From: Pseudomonas bubulae
GTDB lineage: Bacteria > Pseudomonadota > Gammaproteobacteria > Pseudomonadales > Pseudomonadaceae
Length of the DNA: 64,000 nt
Direction of reading: 5' to 3'
NCBI RefSeq assembly: GCF_900618535.1
Contig: NZ_UYJA01000007.1
Coordinates: 62,001 to 126,000, forward strand
Shown in pieces: positions 17,331-26,676 of the stretch. Within the stretch, counting starts at the first letter, position 1, and each line of letters begins with the position of its first letter. The notes under the pieces are model-generated. The model did no database searches. It saw only the letters and a program-made list of their open reading frames with translations, and was not told the DNA's origin. A program made the position numbers and the translations under genes.

Positions 17331-18110
17331 ATGGGCTTTAAATTGACTTCACGACGGGTGATCGACAGCTCGGTGGGTATCCTCCTGTTCCTCGCCCTCT
17401 GGGAGGCCTTGCCGCAATTGGGCGTGGTCAACCCCGGCTACCTGAGCCCGCCATCGGCGGTGCTGGGTGCGGTGCTGGATCTGGCCAGCAGTGGCGATCT
17501 GATCAAGCACTTGCAGGCCAGCCTGTTTCGTTCCTTTGCCGGACTGCTGCTGGCGATTGCCTGCGGTGTCAGCCTGGGGTTGATAATGGGCTGGTTTGCA
17601 CGGGTCGAACATGTGCTTGATCCGTTGTTGCAGTTCTTCCGCCAGACCTCGGCGCTGGCATTGTTTCCGGTGTTTATTCTGTTTCTGGGTATCGGTGAAC
17701 TGTCGAAAATCGCGATCATTTTCTGGGCGTCGTTCTGGCCGATCCTGTTGAGTACCATCAGCGGCGTTAAGCAGGTCGACGGGTTGCTGATCAACTCGGC
17801 GCTGTCGATGGGCGCGAACCGCTGGTTTCTGTTTACCAAAATAGTGCTGCCGGCGGCGTCGCCGTCGATCTTTACCGGGATTCGTCTGGCGGGGGCGTAT
17901 TGCATCACGGCACTGGTGGCCGCCGAGATGATTGGTGCTCATTCCGGGTTGGGCTTCCTCACGCTGAACTCCCAGGAGGTGTTCCAGATTCCCAGCATGT
18001 ACGCAGGCATTTTGCTGCTGGCGGTGGTGGGTTTGCTGCTCAACTTTTTGCTGGCCTTGCTGGAACGGCGCTTTACCTACTGGCGCCGGGGCTTGCGCCA
18101 CGGTGGTTAG
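17331..18110 (+). CDS. ABC transporter permease (second importer)
   Basis: A 259-residue SsuC/TauC-type permease with about six membrane helices and the EAA-like loop SALSMGANRWFLFTKIVLP. It is the only permease of this importer, so it is probably homodimeric. Its last eight bases overlap the GTG start of the following solute-binding gene. Confidence 0.9.
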   Translation: MGFKLTSRRVIDSSVGILLFLALWEALPQLGVVNPGYLSPPSAVLGAVLDLASSGDLIKHLQASLFRSFAGLLLAIACGVSLGLIMGWFARVEHVLDPLLQFFRQTSALALFPVFILFLGIGELSKIAIIFWASFWPILLSTISGVKQVDGLLINSALSMGANRWFLFTKIVLPAASPSIFTGIRLAGAYCITALVAAEMIGAHSGLGFLTLNSQEVFQIPSMYAGILLLAVVGLLLNFLLALLERRFTYWRRGLRHGG

Positions 18111-18918
18111 GTGGCTGGCAGCAGTGGTGGTTGGCGCTGTGTCGCTGGTCGCCTGGCAATGGCCATTGGCACCGGGTGAGATGCCTCGTGGGCCGCTGTT
18201 GCAGGCAGCCGAACAGCGCCAGGTCTTGCGTGTGGGCGTACGCAGTTACCCACGGCCGAGCCTGGGGCAAGAGGCGCTGGTGGCTGAGCCGGATGAACTG
18301 GACAGTCAGTTGGCCGAGGCCCTGGGCGCTTACCTTGGACTGAAGGTGCAGTTGCAGGCATTGCCGCAGAGTGGCCCGTTGAGTGACGGCCACCTCGACC
18401 TGGTCATTGCCGGCAGTCTGAAACTGCCGGTCGAAGCTGACCGGGTGGCGAGCTTGCGGGATTTACCGGTGCAGTACCGTGCGGGAGCGTTGATTGGCTT
18501 GCGCAATGCTCCCGCCCGTCCTGTGCGCGGGCAAAGCGTATGCCTGGCGATGGGTAGCCCGTGGGCGCAAACCCTGCAGCAACAGGGCGCCGAGCTGCGC
18601 ACTTATGTGTCGTCGATCCGTGCCGCGGTGGCGTTTATGGCGGGCGAGTGCAACCTGCTGGCTGAAGAGCGCAACAGCTTGCAGGCGCTGGCACAGGCAC
18701 CGGACTGGCGCTTCTATGCGCTGTTACCGCAGACCTTGAAGGCAAGCAGCGACCTGCGGGTTTACCTGCCCGTAGTCGACAGGCAAAGCCGCGCGTTGAT
18801 CAATGCGGCACTGCGCGACTGGCAGGCCCGTGGCGGCCAGACCCGTGCATGGGAGCTGCGCAGCAATGCGTTGCTGGTGGACAGCCTGAAAATAGGCGAC
18901 GGGTTGGTGTGTCATTGA
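18103..18918 (+). CDS. Family 3-like solute-binding protein with N-terminal signal/anchor
   Basis: A 271-residue protein starting at GTG 18103, inside the end of the permease gene. Residues 1-20 (WLAAVVVGAVSLVAWQW) form a signal or anchor; then QRQVLRVGVRSYPRPSLG and DELDSQLAEALGAYLGLKVQ match the family 3 (amino-acid/PBPe) fold. Both lobes appear present but the protein is short. It could be an accessory binding protein or a periplasmic sensor for the second importer. Which ligand it binds cannot be told from sequence. Confidence 0.72.
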   Translation: MVRWLAAVVVGAVSLVAWQWPLAPGEMPRGPLLQAAEQRQVLRVGVRSYPRPSLGQEALVAEPDELDSQLAEALGAYLGLKVQLQALPQSGPLSDGHLDLVIAGSLKLPVEADRVASLRDLPVQYRAGALIGLRNAPARPVRGQSVCLAMGSPWAQTLQQQGAELRTYVSSIRAAVAFMAGECNLLAEERNSLQALAQAPDWRFYALLPQTLKASSDLRVYLPVVDRQSRALINAALRDWQARGGQTRAWELRSNALLVDSLKIGDGLVCH

Positions 18919-18934
18919 GCGATACCACGCCACG

Positions 18935-19019
18935 GTGGGAGCGGGCTTGCTCGCGATGCAAACGGTGAGGTCTGTCAGGCAAACCGCGTCGATGCCATCG
19001 CGAGCAAGCCCGCTCCCAC
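18935..19019. repeat. REP-type palindrome
   Basis: GTGGGAGCGGGCTTGCTCGCGA and TCGCGAGCAAGCCCGCTCCCAC are separated by about 41 bases. It lies between convergent genes, a usual REP position, and may also end transcription in both directions. Confidence 0.85.
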
Positions 19020-19024
19020 AGGGT

Positions 19025-20251
19025 TTACTCCGCCACACCAATGCGCCATTGCGCCGGTGGCGGTGTGCCGTTCACCGCAAAATCCCCCACGATGCGACTC
19101 TTGTAGATACGCGGGTTATGCGACGACAGCGTGCGCGCATTGCGCCAGAAACGGTCCAGTCCCAAGGGCTTGAGGGTGGCCGATGCACTCAGTGCATCAA
19201 ACAGATCGCCACTGGCCTTGATGATCAAGTCCGAGACTATGGTTTGCGACTGCGCCACTTCCAGTTCGGCAATATTCACGGCGTGGCTCAGGGCGTGTTC
19301 ATCATCGCTCAAATGGGCCTGATGGACTCGCTCCAGCGCCTGGAAGTTCTGCGCTGCAATAGCGCCGGCGGCATAGGCCGCGCTGCGCAGGTTGCCCACC
19401 ACTTGCAGCACTTGCGGGTCGTGGGCCACGCGCGGTGCATTGCCGCTGCTGAAGCTGCGGGTGCGCCTGGCCACATGCCCGGCAGTTTCGTCGGCCAGCG
19501 CGCGGCCAATCCCGGTCAGGGTTGCCGTGTGCACAGACTGGAAAAAAGCCGGTGAATAGCGAAAACGGTTTTCAGCCAGGATCACATTGAGCGGGTCCAC
19601 CGGCACTTCGCGAAAATGCGCAGTACCACTGGCGGTCAGTGTCTGGCCAAAGCCATTCCAGTCGTCGATGATTTCCACCCCCGGATCATTGGTGCGCACC
19701 GTCACCGATACGCGCTGTTCATCCGGGTTGTTGGCGCTGACATCGACCCAGTCTGCATACAGCGCACCGGTGGTGTAGAACTTGCTGCCACTCAATTGCC
19801 AGTGGCCGCCGTGCAGGCTCAGGCGGGTGCCGAATTCAAGCTGTTTGGCATTGCCCACTTCGCCGGACGCCGGGCTGACGGTTTCGCCACGACCCAGGCG
19901 CTCCAGCCACACGCCCTGATACTCAGGGTCGCGGCTGTTAAGCAGGTTTTCACAAAAACCGAAGTGCCCGCGCAATGATTGCACCAGGTTTGAATCGGCC
20001 TCGGCCAGTTCGATCAGCAGGTTGAACAGTTCCGGCAGGCTGGCGCCGGCACCGCCATATTCCTTGGGCACACGCAGGGTGGTGAAGCCTGCCTCCTTGA
20101 GCCATTGCAACTCCTGGAGCGGCAAGCGCCGTTCCAGTTCGCGATCTACGGCTCCTTGACGAATCTGCGCAAAGACCGGCCGATAACGGGCCGCCAATGC
20201 TTCGTATCGCGCCGACGGGACGGCGCCCCAGGCAGAGTCAATTTGCGACAT
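19025..20251 (-). CDS. Acyl-CoA dehydrogenase-fold monooxygenase, SfnB/DszC type
   Basis: A 408-residue flavoprotein of the acyl-CoA dehydrogenase superfamily. The N-terminal VPKEYGGAGASLPELFNLLIE and central FYTTGALYADW stretch match the SfnB/DszC branch, which uses FMNH2 and oxygen to oxidise organosulfur compounds rather than desaturating acyl-CoA. The start MSQIDSAWGAVPS follows AAGGAG. It is the last gene of a six-gene minus-strand operon with a peptide-type importer and a luciferase-like monooxygenase. Assignment to sulfur metabolism rests on family resemblance and neighbours. Confidence 0.82.
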   Translation of the reverse strand: MSQIDSAWGAVPSARYEALAARYRPVFAQIRQGAVDRELERRLPLQELQWLKEAGFTTLRVPKEYGGAGASLPELFNLLIELAEADSNLVQSLRGHFGFCENLLNSRDPEYQGVWLERLGRGETVSPASGEVGNAKQLEFGTRLSLHGGHWQLSGSKFYTTGALYADWVDVSANNPDEQRVSVTVRTNDPGVEIIDDWNGFGQTLTASGTAHFREVPVDPLNVILAENRFRYSPAFFQSVHTATLTGIGRALADETAGHVARRTRSFSSGNAPRVAHDPQVLQVVGNLRSAAYAAGAIAAQNFQALERVHQAHLSDDEHALSHAVNIAELEVAQSQTIVSDLIIKASGDLFDALSASATLKPLGLDRFWRNARTLSSHNPRIYKSRIVGDFAVNGTPPPAQWRIGVAE

Positions 20252-20276
20252 GTCGTGCTCCTTGGCGTTGAACGGA

Positions 20277-21983
20277 TTACCAGCCGACGGCAAAGCGCAG
20301 GCCGGATACAGGTTGAGGGGCCGGTTCCGGCGCAGCGGCGCCGGGGATCGCCGCCAGCAGGCGACGGGTGTAGGGGTGCCGGGGTGAATGCCAGAGGGTT
20401 TGCGGGGTGGCCTGTTCGACGATTTGCCCTTGCTCCATCACCAGAATCCGGTCGGCGAAATAGCGCACTACCGACAGGTCGTGGGAGATAAACAGATAGG
20501 ACAGGCCCAGCTCTTCGCGCAGCTCCACCAGCAGGTTGAGGATCTGCGCCTGGGTCGAAACATCCAGCGCCGACACCGGTTCGTCGCAGATCACCAGCCG
20601 CGGCTTGAGGATCAACGCCCGGGCAATGCCGATGCGTTGGCGCTGGCCACCGGAAAACTGATGGGGCAAGCGCGCCAGGCTGCTGCGCGCCAACCCCACG
20701 GCATCGAGCATTGCGAAGCGGGCCTGCTGGCGTTGGCCCGGGTCGGTCTGCCCGTGCAGGCGCTGCACACGATCGAGAATGCTCTCCACGCTGTGGCGCG
20801 GGTTAAGCGCCGCGTAGGGATCCTGAAAAATCATTTGCACCTGACGGCGCCAGCCCAGCAGCGACTCGTCCTTGAGGCTGGCGATATCGCGTCCGTCGAA
20901 TTCGATTGTGCCACTGCGTGCGGGCAGTAAACGCAGCAGGGTGCGACTGAGGGTCGACTTGCCGCAACCCGACTCGCCCACCAGGCCCACGCTCTCGCGC
21001 TCGCCCACTTCAAGGCTGATGCGGTCAAGTACGGTGCTGTTGCCATAGCCGGTGGTCAGGTCGCTGACCTTGAGCAGCGCCGGGTTGCCCGTGGGTGCCC
21101 GAGGCTGGCGGCCCGGCGCGTAGAGGGTGGACTTGACGCCATAGCGGGTGGCCTGCTCCGGCTGGCGCTCGACATTGATTTCAGCCAGACGGTTACTCAA
21201 GTAATGCTGCTTATGTTCAGCCCCCAGCGACGCCTGCAGCAGGCCGCGACTGTAGGGGTGTTGCGGGTGCTCGATCAGGTCGCGGGTCGACCGGCTTTCC
21301 AGGGCGTGGCCATCGTGCATCACGATGACCCGGTCGGCGTGCTGGCCGACCACGCCCAGATCATGAGTAATCAGCAGCAGACCCATGCCCAGCTCGCCCC
21401 GCAAACGAGCCAGCAACTCAAGGATCTGCGCCTGCACGCTGACATCCAGCGCCGTGGTCGGCTCGTCGGCGATCAACAGTCGGGGCTGGCAGGCAATCGC
21501 CATGGCGATCACCACCCGCTGGCGCTGGCCGCCCGACAAGTGCTGTGGGTACTCACGCAAATGCGCTGCCGGGCGCGGCAATTGCACCAGGGCGAACAGT
21601 TCTTCGGCCCGCTGCCAGGCCTGGCGCCGGGTCAGGTCAGTGTGGGTCAGCAGGATTTCGCTGACTTGCTCACCCAGGGTGAGTACGGGGTTGAGGCTCG
21701 ACAGCGGGTCCTGAAAGATCATGCCCTGTGCACTGCCCTGCAATTGGCGCCGTTGGCGGGGGGGCATGACCAGCAGGTCGCGGCCTTCGAACAAGACCTG
21801 ACCGCCCAGCCGGGCGTTGTCCGGCAGCAGGGCCATCAGGGCCAGGGCCGTGGTGGATTTACCGCAGCCGGACTCACCCACCAGCGCCAGTGTCTCGCCG
21901 GCTTGCAGGGTGAAACTCAGGTCTTTGACGGCATCGGCGTTGTCGTAGCTCACGCGCAAACCGCGTACGTCCAGCAGGCTCAT
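20277..21983 (-). CDS. Peptide-type ABC transporter, two fused ATP-binding domains
   Basis: A 568-residue protein with two complete OppD/OppF-like ATPase domains. First domain: GESGCGKST, LSGGQRQRVVIA, LLIADEPTTALD, LLITHDLGVV. Second domain (after about residue 300): GESGCGKST, FSGGQRQRIGIA, LVICDEPVSALD, LFISHDLSVV. Such fusions replace separate DppD and DppF subunits (as in GsiA). The ATG overlaps the DppC-like permease stop by four bases. Confidence 0.93.
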   Translation of the reverse strand: MSLLDVRGLRVSYDNADAVKDLSFTLQAGETLALVGESGCGKSTTALALMALLPDNARLGGQVLFEGRDLLVMPPRQRRQLQGSAQGMIFQDPLSSLNPVLTLGEQVSEILLTHTDLTRRQAWQRAEELFALVQLPRPAAHLREYPQHLSGGQRQRVVIAMAIACQPRLLIADEPTTALDVSVQAQILELLARLRGELGMGLLLITHDLGVVGQHADRVIVMHDGHALESRSTRDLIEHPQHPYSRGLLQASLGAEHKQHYLSNRLAEINVERQPEQATRYGVKSTLYAPGRQPRAPTGNPALLKVSDLTTGYGNSTVLDRISLEVGERESVGLVGESGCGKSTLSRTLLRLLPARSGTIEFDGRDIASLKDESLLGWRRQVQMIFQDPYAALNPRHSVESILDRVQRLHGQTDPGQRQQARFAMLDAVGLARSSLARLPHQFSGGQRQRIGIARALILKPRLVICDEPVSALDVSTQAQILNLLVELREELGLSYLFISHDLSVVRYFADRILVMEQGQIVEQATPQTLWHSPRHPYTRRLLAAIPGAAAPEPAPQPVSGLRFAVGW

Positions 21984-22858
21984 GGGATATACCGTCGCAG
22001 GCGAGGGTTGAGGGCGTCATTGAGACCGTCGCCCAGAAGGTTGAGGGCCAGCACCACGAAGATGATTGCCAGCCCCGGCAGGGCGGTGAGGTACCAGCCG
22101 CTGGCGATCTGCTCGCGGCCACTGCCGAGCATGGCGCCCCAACTGGCCTGATTCGGGTCGCTCATCCCCAGAAAGGCGAGCCCGGCTTCCACCAGAATCG
22201 CCTGGGCGATCAGGATCGAGGTGGTGACCACCAGCGGCGCGAGGGCGTTGGGCAGGATTTCGCGCAGGATAATCGCGCTGTTGCCGAAGCCCAGGCTGCG
22301 CGCGGCAGTCACAAAGTCGGCTTCACGCAGGGTACGGAACTCGGCGCGTACCAGGCGTGCCACCGTGGGCCATGAGGAGATACCGATCGCCAGCGCGATA
22401 ACCCCCAGCGTCGGGTTGCCGATGGCCACGATCACGATCACCAGCAAAAAAGACGGCACGGTCTGGAACACTTCGCAGAGGCGCATCAGCACATCCCCCA
22501 GCTTGCCGCCGTGGTAGCCGGCCAGAGCCCCGACCAGCCCGCCGATCAGTACGCTGATCAGGGTGGCGCTGGCGGCAATCAGTAAAGACCCGCGGGCCCC
22601 GTGGGCGATCCCGGCAGCTACGTCGCGGCCCAGTGAGTCGCTGCCCAGAAAGTAGCCCGGATCGTCGCCGGGCCACAGCATCGGCATGGCGACCATATCC
22701 AGCGGGTCACCGGGGTAGAGCGTGCCCGCCAGCAGTGCCAGGGTCAGCACCAGTGCCAGCATGGTCGCGCCAATCAGCGCCGAGGGATTGCGCAACAGGG
22801 CCGTCCAGACGCTTTCGCTGTAGCCGGTCGGAGCGTTTGGCAGTACGGCAGTGGTCAT
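21980..22858 (-). CDS. Peptide-type ABC transporter permease, DppC-like
   Basis: A 292-residue inner-membrane permease. The N-terminal LLRNPSALIGATMLALVLTLAL helix and FLGSDSLGRDV signature are classical for DppC/OppC. The EAA loop reads VTAARSLGFGNSAIILREIL. AAGGAG precedes the ATG. It partners the DppB-like permease 14 bp upstream. Confidence 0.93.
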   Translation of the reverse strand: MTTAVLPNAPTGYSESVWTALLRNPSALIGATMLALVLTLALLAGTLYPGDPLDMVAMPMLWPGDDPGYFLGSDSLGRDVAAGIAHGARGSLLIAASATLISVLIGGLVGALAGYHGGKLGDVLMRLCEVFQTVPSFLLVIVIVAIGNPTLGVIALAIGISSWPTVARLVRAEFRTLREADFVTAARSLGFGNSAIILREILPNALAPLVVTTSILIAQAILVEAGLAFLGMSDPNQASWGAMLGSGREQIASGWYLTALPGLAIIFVVLALNLLGDGLNDALNPRLRRYIP

Positions 22859-22872
22859 GGGGCAGCTCCTTT

Positions 22873-23859
22873 TCAGTCGGCCTGGATGCGCGGGTCGAGC
22901 CAGGCTTGCAGCAGGTCGACGGCGATATTGATCACCACCACCAGCATCGATGACAGCAGCAGGATGCCCAGCAGCAGGTTGTAGTCACGGGACATCACCG
23001 CCTCGAGGGTGAGACGGCCCAGGCCGGGCCAGCCGAACAGGGTTTCGGTGACGGCGGCGCCGCCGAGCAGGGCGGCGAAATGCAGCCCGGCCAGGGTCGA
23101 AACCGGCAGCAGGGCATTGCGCAGCACATGCCGCGACACCACTCGCCATGGCGCCAGGCCCTTGGCCCGGGCGGTGCGCACGTAGTCCTGACGTTGCACT
23201 TCGAGCATCGCGGCACGGGTCAGGCGGGCATACAGGGCGATATAGAACGTGGCCAGCGCCAGCACTGGCAGCACGGCGTGCTGCAGGCGGTCGAGCAGCC
23301 AGGCCGTGCCGTGCAGATCGAGGCCCAGGGTCTGAAAACCGTTGCTGGGCAACCAGCCGAGCTTGACCGAAAACAGCAGCACCGCCATCAAGCCGATCCA
23401 GAACCCCGGCGTGGAATACAGCAGCAACACCGCCAGTGACAACACGCGGTCAGGCCAGCGACCGACCCAGGTGGCCATTGCCGTACCGGCGGCGATGCCG
23501 ATGGCCAGCGCCAGCCCCAATGCGCCGACCATCAGCACCAGGGTATTGGGCAGGCGATCGAGTACCAGGTGGCTGACTGGCAGGTTGAAGCGTGGCGACA
23601 GGCCGAGGTCCAGATGGGCCAGTTGGCCGAGGTAGCGTTGCAATTGCTCCAGCAGGCTCAAGTCCAGGCCAAAATGGCTGCGCCACTGCAGCAGGGTTTC
23701 GGCACTGGCGCCGCCGGACTCACCGGCCAGCACATCCACGGCGTCACCGGGGATCAGCCGCAGCAGCAAAAAATTCAGCAACAGGATGCCGACTACGGTG
23801 GGGATGGCCTGCCACAAGGTGCGCCGTGACAGGCGCCACATTCTGCGCCGTTCAAGCAT
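22873..23859 (-). CDS. Peptide-type ABC transporter permease, DppB-like
   Basis: A 328-residue permease starting MLERRRMWRLSRRTLWQAIP, with GGAGG just upstream; it overlaps the end of the binding-protein gene by 8 bp. DppB/OppB features include LLLRLIPGDAV near the N-terminus and the EAA loop VRTARAKGLAPWRVVSRHVL. About six membrane helices are visible. Confidence 0.92.
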   Translation of the reverse strand: MLERRRMWRLSRRTLWQAIPTVVGILLLNFLLLRLIPGDAVDVLAGESGGASAETLLQWRSHFGLDLSLLEQLQRYLGQLAHLDLGLSPRFNLPVSHLVLDRLPNTLVLMVGALGLALAIGIAAGTAMATWVGRWPDRVLSLAVLLLYSTPGFWIGLMAVLLFSVKLGWLPSNGFQTLGLDLHGTAWLLDRLQHAVLPVLALATFYIALYARLTRAAMLEVQRQDYVRTARAKGLAPWRVVSRHVLRNALLPVSTLAGLHFAALLGGAAVTETLFGWPGLGRLTLEAVMSRDYNLLLGILLLSSMLVVVINIAVDLLQAWLDPRIQAD

Positions 23860-25480
23860 GGGCGCCTCCGGTGTCAGCCAGGCTGATATTGGCCAGGCTG
23901 CTGTCCAGGCCGTTGGCGTCATCTTCGAAACCGCTGACCCGGGCGTTGTACACCGAGACCTGTTGCTGCATGACCAGGGTGATCGAAGGCACTTCTTCAA
24001 TCACGATCTTCTGGAACGCCTTGAACAGCTCGCCGCGTTTTTGTTCGTCGGTCTCTACCGCGGCGCTTTCCAGCAGGCGGTCGACTTCGGGATTGTTGTA
24101 GTGGGTGCCATTGGAAAACGGCACGCCCTGGCGAAAATTCTTCGACCAGAACAGGCGTTGCACACCTACCGTGGGGTCATACAGGGTGCCCATGCCGACC
24201 ACGGCAAAGTCAAAGTCGCGGTCGGTGTAGATACGTTTGATATAGGTGGGAAAGTCCTGAGCGCGCAGTTTCACTTCGATGCCAATGCGTGCCAGGGCAC
24301 TGCGCACATAGGTGGCAGTGCGGCTGTAGCTGTCGCCGTAGGGCAGCGGGTCGAGGGTCAGGCTGAAACGCCAGGTGCCTTTTTTTACCAACCCGGCCTT
24401 GTCCAGCAATGCATTGGCTGCCTCGGTGTCGAAGGGATACGGGTTGGGGCCCTCGTAGACGTAGTTGGCGAAGCTTTTCGGGATCGGTGAATAGCTGGCT
24501 TCGGCGTAGCCGTAGTACACCACCTTGCGGATCACTTCGCGGTCCAGGGCATGGGCAATTGCCTGGCGCACCTCGAGGCGAGACAACAGCGGGTTATCGA
24601 GGTTGAACTCGAGCATGGTCGGGGTAATGGTGTAGCGATAGCCGCGGGTAGTGGCTTTTAAACGGCCGGATTTGGTCAGGCGCTCCAGCTCGCTTAGCGG
24701 CACCGGGCTTTGCCCGCCTGCATCCAGCGTGCCGTTTTCAAACGCGGCCAGGCGCGCGGCACCGTCGGGGATGACTTTGAGAATCAGCGTATCGACAACC
24801 GTTGCCGCCGGGTCCCAGTAGTTCGGGTTGCGTTCGTACTCGATAAAACTGCCGCGCTCCCAGCGCTTGAAACGGAAGGGGCCGGTGCCCACCGGGGCGT
24901 TGTTGTGCAGATTGCTCAGCGGGTCGCCCGAGGCATACAGGTGCTTGGGCAGGATCGGCGTTTCACCGCCGGCAAAACCGCGAATCAAGTACGGCGCCGG
25001 CTTGCTCAAATGAACGATGGCAGTGTGGTCGTCGGGGGTATCGACCCGCTCCAGGTTGGCAAAGGTACTGGAACCCCGGGGGTGAAAACGCTTGATCAGG
25101 TCCAGGGAGAACGCCACGTCGGCCGAGGTGAACGGCTCGCCGTCATGCCATTTGACCCCTTCGCGCAGGGTGAAGCGGTAGCTCAAGCCATCGGGCGCGG
25201 CCTCCCAGGCGGTGGCCAGTGCAGGGCGGGCATTGAGGGCTTCATCGTAAGTCAGCAGCCCCTCCAGCACCTTGCTGCTGGCGGTGACGCTGGTACCGGC
25301 GGTGGTGTTGAAAGAGCTCAGTGATGGCGGCTCGGGATTGATCAGCAAGTTGAACACCCGGCGTCCGCTGACGGCCTGCCCCGTGGCATCGGCCAGGGCA
25401 GTGGGCAGGAACGGCACGCTGGCGCCGAGCGCGGACAGGGCAGACAGGCCAACAACAAATTGACGACGGGTAAAGGGCAT
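23852..25480 (-). CDS. ABC transporter substrate-binding protein, family 5 (peptide/nickel/opine type)
   Basis: A 542-residue periplasmic protein with a twin-arginine-like leader (FTRRQFVVGLSALSALGAS). The family 5 signature is seen in FTLREGVKWHDGEPFTSADV; the C-terminus contains the EEVPSITLV segment. AGGAAG precedes the ATG. In this context it probably captures a larger organosulfur compound or sulfur-containing peptide rather than ordinary peptides. That is inference from neighbours. Confidence 0.9.
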   Translation of the reverse strand: MPFTRRQFVVGLSALSALGASVPFLPTALADATGQAVSGRRVFNLLINPEPPSLSSFNTTAGTSVTASSKVLEGLLTYDEALNARPALATAWEAAPDGLSYRFTLREGVKWHDGEPFTSADVAFSLDLIKRFHPRGSSTFANLERVDTPDDHTAIVHLSKPAPYLIRGFAGGETPILPKHLYASGDPLSNLHNNAPVGTGPFRFKRWERGSFIEYERNPNYWDPAATVVDTLILKVIPDGAARLAAFENGTLDAGGQSPVPLSELERLTKSGRLKATTRGYRYTITPTMLEFNLDNPLLSRLEVRQAIAHALDREVIRKVVYYGYAEASYSPIPKSFANYVYEGPNPYPFDTEAANALLDKAGLVKKGTWRFSLTLDPLPYGDSYSRTATYVRSALARIGIEVKLRAQDFPTYIKRIYTDRDFDFAVVGMGTLYDPTVGVQRLFWSKNFRQGVPFSNGTHYNNPEVDRLLESAAVETDEQKRGELFKAFQKIVIEEVPSITLVMQQQVSVYNARVSGFEDDANGLDSSLANISLADTGGAHA

Positions 25481-25500
25481 GGCGGTCTTCCTGGGGTGGG

Positions 25501-26640
25501 TTAGCGGCGCAGGCCGGCCTGGCGCAAAAGGGGCAACACGCGCTCGCCAAACTGTTCAAGGTCGGGGGCAAAGTCGAAGAAGCTCAGTTGCAAGCCGTCG
25601 ATACCGGCCTCTTTGAGGCGGATGATGTCGCGCACCACGGTCTCGGGGCTGCCGACCAGCTGGATATTGCCGCCCACATAACGCTCGGCCGGTTGATGGC
25701 CGCGCCAGGCATGGGCATCACTGGCTTCACGGGCATGGCCCTCCAGTGCACCGGGGTCACCTGCGGCCGTGATCGCGGCGTGGACTTCCCAGGCTTCGGC
25801 ATCGCTGTCGCGGCAAATCACCAGCGGGTTGATCAGGGTGCGCACCTGACGGCCATAGTCACGGGCGGCGTGTTTGATGCGCTGCAAATGCTCGGGCAGT
25901 TTCTCCAGCGCGTTTTCGATCTCGGCACTGCCGGGGCTGGTGGTGAACACAATGTCGGAATGCCGTGCCGCGAAGTCGATACCGGCGGGTGAGCCGGTGG
26001 CGTTGACCAGCACCGGACGGCCAAAGGACGGTTTGACGCTGACATAGGCCTCTTCGAGCTTGTAATGATCGCCGCTGAAATCGACGTTGTCCGGGCTGTG
26101 CCACAGTTCCTGCACCACGCGGATAAATTCGTCGGCCTGGCGGTAGCGCTGATCGTGCTCGATGGGGGCCTGACCGAAGCGCCGGTGTTCGCGATGACGA
26201 TGCCCGGTCACCAGGTTCAGGCCCCAGCGGCCCTTGCTGATATGGTCAAGGGTGGCGCCGAACTTGGCCAGGTGCAGTGGATGCCAGGGGCCATAGAGCA
26301 CATGCAGGGTAGAGATCAGCAGGATGCGCGAGGTTACCGACGCCAGCGCTGCCTGAGTGATAAAGGCATCCAGCGACTCGTCGTGGTAACGGATATCGCC
26401 CCCGTAGCCGCCTTTGCCCAACCATTCAGCGAGGGCAAACACCAGGTCAAAACCCAACTCTTCGGCGCGCAGGGTCAACTGGCGGTTGTAGTCAAAGGTC
26501 CAGGTGGTACTGCGTGGCAGCGCCGAAGGGCTCCAGCCACCGGACTGCACCGGCAGGAACAGGCCCAGAAACAACGGTTGTTCAAAGGCACGGGACAGCG
26601 GGCTTTGAGGAAAATCCAGAGGGGAGGGCTGACGTGACAA
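25501..26640 (-). CDS. Luciferase-like FMN-dependent monooxygenase (SfnG/RutA-like)
   Basis: A 379-residue flavin monooxygenase. LFLPVQSGGWSPS near residue 29, RAEELGFDLVFALAEW, KFGATLDHISKGRWGLNLVT and EHDQRYRQADEFI match the branch containing dimethylsulfone monooxygenase SfnG and RutA. The start is TTG at 26640 with GGAG eight bases upstream; no early ATG exists. It is the first gene after the regulator in the minus-strand operon and 20 bp before the family 5 binding protein. A sulfone or sulfonate substrate is likely. Confidence 0.85.
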   Translation of the reverse strand: MSRQPSPLDFPQSPLSRAFEQPLFLGLFLPVQSGGWSPSALPRSTTWTFDYNRQLTLRAEELGFDLVFALAEWLGKGGYGGDIRYHDESLDAFITQAALASVTSRILLISTLHVLYGPWHPLHLAKFGATLDHISKGRWGLNLVTGHRHREHRRFGQAPIEHDQRYRQADEFIRVVQELWHSPDNVDFSGDHYKLEEAYVSVKPSFGRPVLVNATGSPAGIDFAARHSDIVFTTSPGSAEIENALEKLPEHLQRIKHAARDYGRQVRTLINPLVICRDSDAEAWEVHAAITAAGDPGALEGHAREASDAHAWRGHQPAERYVGGNIQLVGSPETVVRDIIRLKEAGIDGLQLSFFDFAPDLEQFGERVLPLLRQAGLRR

Positions 26641-26676
26641 GGCGAAGGCTCCAGGCAGGGGATAGGAAAACGCGGG

